64,000 bases of DNA from assembly GCF_954871325.1 (NCBI RefSeq), contig NC_088777.1:43997366-44061365 (forward strand). The letters are read 5' to 3'. The DNA comes from Gordionus sp. m RMFG-2023. Taxonomy: Eukaryota; Nematomorpha; Gordioida; Chordodea; Parachordodidae. Within the stretch, counting starts at the first letter, position 1. Every line of letters starts with the position of its first letter. Below, piece after piece: positions 14,401 through 26,400 of this stretch. A program made the position numbers and the translations under genes. The notes below the pieces were generated by a model, which saw nothing but the letters and a program-made list of their open reading frames with translations, was not told the origin of the DNA and did no database searches.

Positions 14401-17400
14401 TCAAAACTAACTTTTTAAAATGCTGCAATTTATAAAAATAATAAAGGCTTTAATATCCATCTTATATAAAGGATTATACCCTATTCTATTTCTTTATTTG
14501 AACTATGAATTACTATGAAATTAAATTAAATTTTAAAGATATTGAGTGTCAGGGATTTAAAAGAGCTTCTTGAGTTATTTTTTAAATTTATTTTTCCTTA
14601 TTAAAATTTTAATATGGTAAGAAATCATATTAGAAAAATGAAACAGTTAATAAATTATAAAAACATTAATAAAATTAATTAAAAACCTCCTTGCTAGCGG
14701 TAAAACTAACTCAATCAAAAAAAATTCAATATTTTTCATAAAAGTAAATAAGTAGAATATAATGAGATATTATGTATTCATTATTACAAAGTGTTTTTTA
14801 TTTTATTGAAGTTTAATTATAGGTTCGCATGCGCTCCGGTCTCCCCTATTCCTGTTTCTAATCAAATACAAAAATAATTTATTTTGCTATATTTCACAAT
14901 ATATTATAATTTTAAAATTATTGAATTAGAAATTATATTATTATTTAAACTTATGTGCCATATTATGGCCCAATTAAAAAATAAAAATTTATTTTTGAAT
15001 TATTCAAAAAAATACAGAGGAGAATACCTGAAAATAATTTAGACAAAAAAATAGAATGGTTTAACAGTAAAGATAGAGACTCGTTAAATATAATAAAAAT
15101 CTGCCTATAGTTAGTTTATTCATGTTTTTTTAAAACTAACATAAGAAAAGAAACTTGACAAACATTGTGTTGATTCAAATGAATGTGAAAGTGACTTATG
15201 TGGTGTAAATAAAACATGTGTATGTAAGAAAAATCAATTCGTTAATAAAAACAACAAATGTGAAGACGGTAAATAATTTATTAGTTTTTTTAAAAGATCT
15301 TATTTCAAAGGATTGGTTTTAAATAGCCCGTGTATCAGCTCAATTCAATGCAGTGTTAGAGTAAATAATAGTGAATGTAATGGAATATCTCGAAAATGCG
15401 CATGTTTAAAAACTCACAGAGAAGTTGAGAACGAATGTTTGGAAAGTTAGATTATATATATTGCATGATATAATAATTCCATAAACATAATTTTTTATAA
15501 GAAATTCTAAAGTAAAAATTTGTTCCTAACTCCAATCTAACGCCTCTAAGTTATTATATAGCCATGAAATATAGCTAAAGTAATTTTTAAATCATTCTAA
15601 GGTAATCATATTCTTTATATTATATCTTATAGAAATTATATTTAAGAATTTATAAAATAAGCATTGGGAGGGGGGGGGGGTGAGGAGTAAATTTTTAAAG
15701 GCATGAGGGTAAAAATTTTGAGGGAGTAAATCGTCATTGATTAAGGAGGGGGGAAGGAGGTAGAAGTATCTGCTAAGATGGTTAAAGAGTTTAAAAAATA
15801 TTAATTGTTATATATAATTAATTAAAGCTAAATACATATTGTGTAAATCAGGAATAAAATTAGGTGATGTATGTAAAAGTAATGAAGATTGTATACATGG
15901 ATATTGCGATATTACGGTCAAGACTTGCATATGCAAACCAGGGTTTTATCAAGTAAATCAAATGTGCGAAAAAAGTATACACCTAAAAAAATAAAAAATA
16001 TTATTATTTAATATATTATGTGTAGCTCATCTTTTTTGTAGAAAAGGCTTCAGGCAAACCGTGCATGAATAATACGGAATGTTTGACTAATAATTGCAAA
16101 ATCACGTGTCAATGTGGGGAAGGTTATTACTTAAAAGGCGATATATGCGTTTATAGTTTAAAAAAATCATATTTTATACTTTGATAACTATATTCAAGTC
16201 TCACATCTAAATGCTACATGCACAAATGATTCTGATTGTCAAGCAAGTGACCCATTATCTGAATGTGATGGAATAAATAGACAATGCAAATGTAACGAGA
16301 ATTGTTATTTAAAGAACTCCAAATGCTATCCAAGTTGAAATTTAAATTATTTATTCAAAATTAGTTTTGTTAAACAACTTGATTTGTGACGATTTTTAAA
16401 AATGGCTAACTCAATTTTTTAGCCAGAAAAATATTGCCTAAGCCTCGAGATTTAGTTAATAGATGTCCAAATTTTTGTGCATATATGACCAAAATCACTA
16501 GAGTTGCATCATATTTTTCAAACTAAAATATTCAGTCCAGCCGTTTTTAAAAATTGGCTTAAATCGAGCTGTTTAACAACACTAATCTAAATGAAATTGT
16601 TAAGTTTAGAACCGTTACACATTATAAACATTAAAGACCTGCAATTTTTTTAGTAAATAAGTATTTATCTTATATTATAAATATTTCAATATTTCCTTAT
16701 ATTTATTTTATTTTTATAAAATAATATATAAAGAAAAATTATGAATTGTAAAATTATCTAGGTATTACTTAGAAGTGTGCTTCTCGCTAATTTTCTTAAT
16801 ATTTCCTAGGGCGTAAAGGATATGAGTGAAATATAAATTTTCATAGGTGGGATAGATTTTTGATAAATTAAATTCTACCACAGACATGCATCAATTTTTC
16901 CTCCATCTTTGTGAGTGGAAATTCAGTAATAAATATTAAGATACTTTAATATCCTCAATAAAATTGAGTGTAATATTATATTCCAAGATTAATAAACATC
17001 ATTTTGACTGAGAAAATGACATTTTTAAATTAGAAAGAGCCGTTCGACAAATTAAAAAAAAGCATTTAGGTTGAGATAAATTTGCAAAAATATGACAGAA
17101 ATTTTTGTCATCTAGCAAATTTTCAAGCTTTTCAAAAATTCTTATATATCTCTGGGTTCGACTCAAAGATCATATATAATTTGTGAAATTCTTTGATAAA
17201 ATTAGCTCTTAACTCTAATATTAAATTATTCTAAATTCTGGTGATCTAACTAAAATCAATATCATATTTGTAAAATTAGTATACTTAAAATAGTTGCATA
17301 ATTATATTAATAATTTAATTTTTCTTCTGTGATACCCCCCCCCCCCAGCCAATTTGGAAATGAGTGAGCTTTCCTGGAACTTTTAATGCCATATGTAATC

Positions 17401-20400
17401 CAGCACAATCATATGATTGATCGCAGAGATATATTTTTTACCCTATGAGGTGAAGAATATCTAGTAATCAATTGATAATCATATTCCTAGTTCGCCTAGG
17501 GTTTATAATATATGGGTTTTAAACTCAAAAGTCCATCCACCATTTTTTAAAATTTTTTTTTTACCTGCCTACCCATGGTTTGGAAAGCATTATCAGTTAA
17601 CCTGTAATAATTTTTGAACACCAAGCTGCCAATAAAAATTCGTCAGAAAAAAATTTTTACCTAACTTTTATTAAATATTATATTCAATATAATAGTTTTA
17701 TAAAATTAAGAAAATTCGGTACTCTCCATATTTCTTCTCTATCTTTTTCATATGATTTAAATTAAAATATTTCAATCCCATAACTAATTTTTCTAAATAA
17801 TTAATTTTAGAAAAAAATTTTAAAGAGCCTTGCATAGTGGGACAAGAATGTTTGACAGGTTATTGCAATGAAAAACTTTGTTTATGCCCTTTCGCAGAAT
17901 TCTTACTTGGAAATAAGTGTGCGAAAGGTTATATAATTTGTTGTATATATTTTGATATAGTATATTTTATAATATCCCTACATAATTATTAGTTCATAAA
18001 CTATATACTTACAATCATGTTATATAGGTAAAGAATTAGGCGAAATATGCGCATCGTCGGAGGAATGCTCTGCAACCGTATTACATAGCCATTGTCAAAG
18101 TTTCTCTTGTGTGTGCAATGATAATTTTAGGAAACTAGATACCTTCCATTGTGGCCCTAGTATTTATTTATTAAAAATATGTCAATAAAACTAAAATAAT
18201 TTATAAGTTAGGGATTTATACACGTGTTCATTAAAGGGTACGTTCCAATTTTCAGCCTTAAACTACGTAAATAACTTAACAGCCTATCAAAAATTTTTAT
18301 TCTTGAAGGAGGCCGAAAATAGAGTGAGAAAATTATTTTTTATTAAAGATAATAAAGTATATATAAATTGTTACCGTTAATCAATGAGCATTTTATATAT
18401 GTTTACGCTAACATTATAATTAAGGGACCTGCAAGGAACTTTGAGGAATAGAATGGAAGAAATTACTGGAACAGGTCCAGAAAGTTCCGAAAATTAAATT
18501 TATCTTAATTTATATTAGTCTATTAAAATGTGAATCATTATTCAGGTTTGCTTAAAAATTCATATATAAATATTATGGTTATTATTATTTCTCCAATATT
18601 TTATTCGATATTGCCATTTTGGCACAAAAAAACGTTTAATTTTTTAAAAAAAATTAACCACAAAATATTATTTTAATAATCATTTTTTTTTGTTAAGAAA
18701 TTATACTTTTACTCATAAAATATTGTTTATTAACTGAGCAACCAATATTTAATGATATTCAATTTTTATATTATTCTGACTAAATAGTAATTTTTATACA
18801 AATCAAATTGATTTATTAAAAAAAACAAGACTAAATTTCGAAGAAATATTGGAGGTTTTAATTATTCGCCAAAATGTATTTATTAAATAATTAAAATTAA
18901 ATTAAATAAAAATAGATAATTTTTGAAGATTGTTTTGGAAATAAGGAACTTTCTTTAAACAAATTTTTGTCTTTAATAGGTGAACACAATTTATGGAATA
19001 TTACCTTTAATCACAAGGCCGTGTTCTTATTAATCTTATTTCTAAAGTAGTCTGTTGGCAGTCTGTATAGCCTCATCTAGATTACCTAAAAAGAACGAGG
19101 CTATTTAGATGCAAATAGAGAAGAGTCTAAGTGACTGCTTTCCAAAAAAAAGTATAAATAACAGATAATATTTTTTAAAATAATTTAAATCCCAAAATAG
19201 GGCGTCCTGTTAAAAATATCTTTAGGGACAAATTTAAAAAAGAGGACAAACCAGGACATGGTCTTTCTCTTCTCTTCTCTTCTCTTCTCTTCTCTTCTCT
19301 TCTCTTCTCTTCTCTTCTCTTCTCTTCTCTTCTCTTCTCTTCTCTTCTCTTCTCTTCTCTTCTCTTCTCTTCTCTTCTCTCTCTCTCTTCTCTTCTCTTC
19401 TCTTCTCTTCTCTTCTCTTCTCATAATGTATTTTTATTCTTTGTTACACTTTCATTATGTTATAACCAGGGGTTCGAACCGAACCGAACCGCAAAACCGG
19501 AATGAACCGTTATGATTTTCTGAACCGTAACCTTAACCGAACCGTTATGAAGAAAATATAAAAAGAGCAAACCGAACCGTTATAAATATTTTGAACCGGT
19601 TTAAACCGGTTCAAAACGGTTTTAAAAATAATTAATTTTAAATTATTAACCTAAATTTAAAATTTTAATTTTCCTTGGGGGCATTTTTTAAATTGGTGAT
19701 TTCTTTTCAAATTAAATATTTCCATATTATCAACATTATATATCAAATTAAATATTTTTATATTATCAACATTATATATCAAATAATACCAGGTTTGTTG
19801 TTTTTTCTTTAAATACTTAATTTATAAGAGATTAGACAATTTATCTGTTAATTAGATAAGATATCTTAAAATCAGACATAATTATTCTTGGCTAAATTAA
19901 ATTTTTTATCTCATTATAAAAACTTGGATCATGGAATTTAAATGACAATAAATAAAATAGTCAGCAATATTTTAATGATATAATAATTTTTTATTTATAA
20001 TCATTGTTTTTTTAAATTCAGAATTCTAATATTATAAATTATTTATTATTATAATATGTTAGTTAGCATTTACCATTATCATATATGCAAAATAAAAAAA
20101 TATGATTAAAGAATGGCATTTGTAATGAATATTTTTCTAAATCTGTATTTTTAAATAATAAAAATCTTACTATAAATCGTTTAAATAAGTTTATTAACAT
20201 TGCATTAAATTATTTTTATACTTTTATTTATTTATTAATGTGTTTTATATTTAAATAAACTTACAGTGAATTAAAAATAGGAATTACATTTTGATGTTAA
20301 ACTAAATATAAATACTATAGTTTAACTTAAATTACCTATTCTGTCATATTATATTAACATCTAACAGAAATAAAGTACTGACCAATTTTTATATAATATT

Positions 20401-23400
20401 GTTTTACAATAATTTCTTATTAATTGATATATTCAAAAAAAGTTTATCTTAGTTTATATAGAATATATCAGAGTGGGTAATTTGAATTAAACTATACTAG
20501 TTATATTTAGTTTAACATCAAAATGTAATTCCTATTTTTAAATGTAAGTCTATTTAATATAAAACACAAATAAATAAAAGTATAAAATAATTTAATGCAA
20601 TGTTAGTTAACTTATTTAAACTGAAGATTTATAGTAAGATTTTTATTATTTAAAAATACAGATTTAGAAAAATATTCATTACAAATGCCATTCTTTAATC
20701 ATATTTTTTTTTATTTTGCATATATGATAATGGTAAATGCTAACTAACATATTATTTTAATAATAAATATTAGAATTCTGAATTTAAAAAAAAATATGAT
20801 TTTTCTAAATAAAAAATTATTATATCATTAAAATATTTATTGCTGACCATTTTATTTATTGTCATTTAAATTCTATAATCCAAGTTATTTAAAAAAATAA
20901 AAATGAAGGTAAAATTGTTTCTATTAAGCTTTTTTATTTATTCTATTTATATAATAAAAGATTTTCATCTATCACCATATAGCTTTTTAGTTATCTATTA
21001 AATGGTTCGGGAAAAGTCAAATCCTTTGCGTTCCTTTTTAAATTAGATATCATAAAAAATCAATCTATTTGTAAAATAGAAGATTGTGGTAAGATCTTAA
21101 CTGGAGACCATGCTGCAAATCTTGAACGACATATAGAAAGATTCCACAATAGGGAATTCAAATTATTAAGAAAAAAGAAAGAAAATTTGACTATTAAAAA
21201 AATTCAAATAACGAAAACTGCAAACCAGTATAATACAATCCAAGATGCTTTTAAGTCCAACACTACTACAATACAAATCAATATAAATAAAGAAACTTTA
21301 ATCCGCTCCTGCACCCAGCTAATAACAGTTCACGGTAGGCCAAATTGACGACAAAGCATTTCGAAATATTATAGATCCAATAATTATAGGATTGGGTGGA
21401 AATTTAACTATCAATTCGGAATACGCAATAATATTAAAAAAATGGCGTTAGATTTTTTGGAAAATATAAAAAAGGAAGTGTATCAAAAACTTATTTCGTT
21501 AAAATTAGATATAGCAACTAGATATGATAGGTCCATATTGGGGATTAATATTTAATTTATAAATAACGGAAAAATAAAATTAAGGACTCTATGCATGAAA
21601 GTGATTAAAGAACGACACACATCAGAATATCTTAAAAAAACTATTCTAGATGTTTTAAAAGAATATGAAATAAAAATTGAGCAGATTTACACAATAACCA
21701 CCGATAATGCAGCAAATATGATTAAGTTAATTAAGATATTAATACTACACAATGAAGAAGATGATGAAGATGATGACCTTAACGATTATTTAATTAATGA
21801 TGATTTAAATAATAATGATATAGATAATGATGATTTAAATAATAATGATATAATTCATGATGAAAATAAAGAACCTTTTAATATTGAAAATATTAATCTT
21901 GCATCAAATGCCAGACCCATATTAATAGGTGTTAGATGTGCTTCACATACATTTCAATTAGCAATTAATGATTGCATTAAAAATTCAAATGAAATTGTCA
22001 TTATAAATAAAGCAAGAAACATCTGCAAAAAAATAAGAAATCAGACAACAATGGCTATTCTCTCAAAATTAAATTTGAAAAAACCACTAATAGATTGTTG
22101 CACAAGATGGAACTCTATCTATTTAATGTTGGAGAGATTACTAGAGTTAAAAAGCTTTTGCCAAGAAATATCGCTCCAAAGCGATCAAAAATGTTTATCA
22201 GAGAATGAATGGGAAATAATTAGTGACATATTAAAAGCTTTATATCCAGCTTATGTTTTGACAAAATATTTACAAAGTGAACAATTGACAATGGGCGATT
22301 TTTATGCTGCGTGGATCAAATGTCTCATGCAAACGAGTAAAGTAGACACTCCATTTGCCAGACTTTTAGTTTCTACGATGAAAGCATGAGAAATAAATTT
22401 AAAAAATGAAGTTTTTTGCTCTGCTATTTATCTCGACCCTAGATATAATGTATTTTTAACTTTTGAAGAAAGAGAGATCGCCAGAAAACATCTTTGTAAA
22501 AATTGGAACTTGACACAAAATCTAAATAATCAGAATATTGAAATTCTAAATACTATGCCTACGTGTTCGTATTCGAAGGATAATTTAGATGATGATTTTG
22601 AAGATTTATTAAAGTCGCATGAAAGTCTTAATAAGAATAATTCTCAGGGCATCGAAAATTATAATAAATGTATAGAAATAGAATAATTCGGTCATTTGAT
22701 AATAAAGAGAGATTAGAAAAAGATACTAATCTTTTGAATTATTGGGAAAATGTAAAGAATAGTATGCCAGAACTTTATAAGTTAGCTATAACTGTGCTAG
22801 CAGTTCCAGCTACGCAGGTCTCCGTAGAAAGAGCATTTTCAAGCCTTAAGTTTATACTCTCTGCGCAAAGAACTAAATTATATCCTGAAATATTAAAAAA
22901 TATTTTAGTTATCCGTTCGAATTCTCTTTTTAAACCTAAATAGTATAGTATACATATTATTTTATTGATTATTGTATTTACGCATGTTTGTTTTTATCTT
23001 ATTTATTTATGAAATAAAAAAAACTAATTTGTCTAATTTATATTTACTAAATTTAATAAAAATATCTATTAGATTATCATGGATAAATTAAATAAGAAAT
23101 TATAAACTAAAAAGATTTTTCTCTAAAATTAATATATACATGGTTAATGATTAATTTTTTTTTAAATTAAATTTATAAAAACCGGAACAAACCGAAAAGA
23201 ACCGTTATAAATTATAAACCGAACCGAACCGATATGATTTTTTTTAAAAAACCGAAATGGAACAAAACCTTTATAAAATTTTAAACTAAAAACCGGAACG
23301 AACCGAACCGTTATACTAAACGGTTCGAAACCCTGGTTATAACAAATAATTTTATTTTTTTTTATTAACCATATAAACAATATATATAGCTAGACAATAT

Positions 23401-26400
23401 TTTGAAGAATAAAATCCCAGAGTTTTTTCTATCACTCAGATTCGATTTAAGGTAAATAATATTTTATCGGTAATTTTGTTTTAAAAAGTAATATTTTTTT
23501 TGTGTATCATAAACAGGGGCCTCTATTGAACCATAAACCGCTAAATAGAAATTATAAATATCTGAACCTACTTTTTTAAAAAAGTAAAAAGAACCTTTAT
23601 AAATGATGTTAAACAGGTTTGAATCAATTCGAACCAAACAATAAAAAACATTTTTTAAATTGTATTTTTTCAATATTAGTTTGCGAAATATCTAAATAAC
23701 CATGTAGATTTTTGATTTAGTTACATATTTAATTTAAGTATAATATCACAACATACCCTTGAGTAATTTGATAGAAAGACCATTATTTCATATAAATTTC
23801 AAAATGAGTGAATTTATAAAGTTTTGATATTATTATTTATATAACCTTTATTATGAAAAATAGAATTTGTGTTGTCTTGAAATTCAAGCATTTGTAAAGT
23901 TTCTCAAATCTGTTTTTAATATTAGTTAGGAATTGTAAATCTTTAAACTAATAACGTCCGTTCCTGTAAATATCATTAATACTGAGAAAAACATTAAATT
24001 GATGATAATAATTTCAAAACAAAATGAATTATATTGCACTGAATTATTACTATAGTATAATGTTTAATAAAATAAGATAGATAAAGCAAAAATTGAAATA
24101 AATAACTCTTAAAAATGAAATAATGAATATTAACTAATTATTCATTAAATCGTTATTATTCATATAAGTTTTTTAAATAAAATATCATTAATCTATGCTT
24201 TAATTAAATTTGCAGATAAATAAACTTTCCATCGGAGCACAATATGGCAAAATAGAATAATTAAAAAAATTCTTATTTTATAATTTTAAAATTATTTATC
24301 ATATTCTATATTTCTAACCCTATAATAAGTGTTGTTAATTGGTTGGTTGTGTAACCAGACCTGGGGTTTGGGTCTAAAAATCGACTAAACTAAGCTCTGA
24401 GCACGAACCCCTACCACAGACCCTTTGTTCAGACCCATGGTTTAGATTAGGGGTTCAGATAAACGAAAACTAAGAAAAAATAAATTTCATTTACTAATCT
24501 TAAATCTTATTATACATTTTTGATTAAAAACTAAAGCTTTGTTTATTATTTTATTCTACATTAATCTCATTTACTAACCATTTAAATATTTTGTGCTTTT
24601 GATTGAAGTCAATTTGACCTAGCATTCGCATATGTAATTATTATAGATATAGTTTATGATTTGGAGTAACTTTATCACGCGACACTTTATCACGCGACAC
24701 TTTATCATGCGACACTTTATCACGACGACACTTTATCACGACGACACTTTATCATGACGACACTTTATCACGACGACACTTTATCACGACGACACTTTAT
24801 CACGACGACACTTTATCACGACGACACTTTATCACTCAGTCATTTGATAACGCGACACTTTATCACGCGACATTTTATCATGATATACTCAAAACTTAAT
24901 TTAATATAATTGAAAAGTTAAATTTTGATAATATCTCATTTTTTGACTTTCATCATGATATACTTAAAACTTAATTTTATATATTTGAAAAAATTAAATT
25001 TTGATAATATCTCATTTTTTGACTTTTCCGTCTAAATTCCAATATTTAAATTAATTTTTTATGTTAACGCGACACTTTATCATGATATACTTAAAACTTA
25101 ATTTAATATATTTGAAAAAATTAAATTTTGATAATATCTCATTTTTTGACTTTTCCGTCTAAATTCCAATATTTAAAAAATTTAAATTAATTTTTTTTAT
25201 TGAGAAAAACTCATATTCTAATTTACATAAATATAATTTTTTTAAACTTAATTATCATCTTATATAGGGAAACAGGAGACAAGCAATAATTTTCTATTTA
25301 TATTAATAAGTAACTATAAATCAATATATCACGAGTAAAAAATATAAATTATTTATAATATATTTAATTGCACGAAATATGGGCAATAGCTTTTAAAAAT
25401 ATTAAAGAATCCGACAATCCGTAATTTGAAACACAAATCTGAATTCGTCTTTTTATATCTTCATATTTCTTTGATAAGTATGGTGTTGTTCCCATAACGA
25501 CTTGAAGATATAGAGCGTTTTGTTTCTGCATATCTTTTTGTATCCCATCTAAAAATTTCCATAGTGTTGGATGAGAACATTGGTATAGGGATATTCCATA
25601 GTGCTACCCTTCAACACAATTTGTTGTTCGGGCGACACCTTCTAACGTGGAATTGTGTTTATTCCATAGTCTTACATTATATAAAGGCGCTGCAAAGTTA
25701 TTTCGTTGCCCTATAAATACATAAATTTATAATAAAAAAAATATTTTTTTACTGGGATTTCTACGTCCTCGGATATAGGTCTTCTCAAAGTAGGAAATTA
25801 GCTCAGATGAGCCATTCAATTCACCAAATATTTCTGCCAAAGTAACAAATGAGTTTCCAACATCATTCTCTAGGACATATGCAAGAGCCGATAAACACCT
25901 ACTATACAATCGAAAGTCGTCATTCGACTCATACATCTCTTTTAATCCCAAATCGTTTATTTTTCTATTAACGCTCTGTTTTAGATGAAAATAACATCCA
26001 AGGATATCTGCGAGTGGATACCCAGTTCTAAACGCATTTATCTGTGCCTGTTCGAATTCCAACAATATTTTCCTCGGATGCGCCCCTGGTAGTAATTGTT
26101 TCAGCTCCTATAATAAAATTTAAATTACATCTCTTAAAATATATAATATGATTACTTTTATCATCCTTGCATATGTATGCGCCGTTTTATTTAGTAATAA
26201 GCAATATATACCAACAGGATTCGCGCCCGGTGCAATTTGAAAGTGGATGGTATAAAGTTGGAAGAATATTTCAGGTACAATTTTAAAGGTACCATCACAT
26301 ATCCATATATCCGATCTTGATAATCCTTCGAGTAGTTCGTCCGTGCTCATCATTATATATCTTAAATTATCATCTGGCCCAGAATATTTGAGCATATCCC

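Larger units (their letters stand above)
19467..23335 (+). mobile_element. hAT transposon, nearly full length, in intron 13
   Basis: 3869 bp with ends CAGGGGTTCGAACCGAACCG and (inverse) CAGGGTTTCGAACCGTTTAG, flanked by a perfect 8-bp duplication GTTATAAC at 19459-19466 and 23336-23343. Subterminal regions are packed with AACCG motifs on both sides. It encodes a BED-finger transposase (21003-22942) with several lesions and carries a large foldback insert at 19921-20888. It ends only 54 bases before exon 14 of copy 1. A single degraded end of the same family lies at about 23513. Confidence 0.93.

Noticed and set aside
19185-19515. RREEK and FSSLL repeat proteins on both strands
   Set aside because: Artefacts of the TTCTC microsatellite.
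24667-24895. CRISPR-like regular repeats
   Set aside because: Units abut with no spacers and are mirrored at the other end of a MULE.
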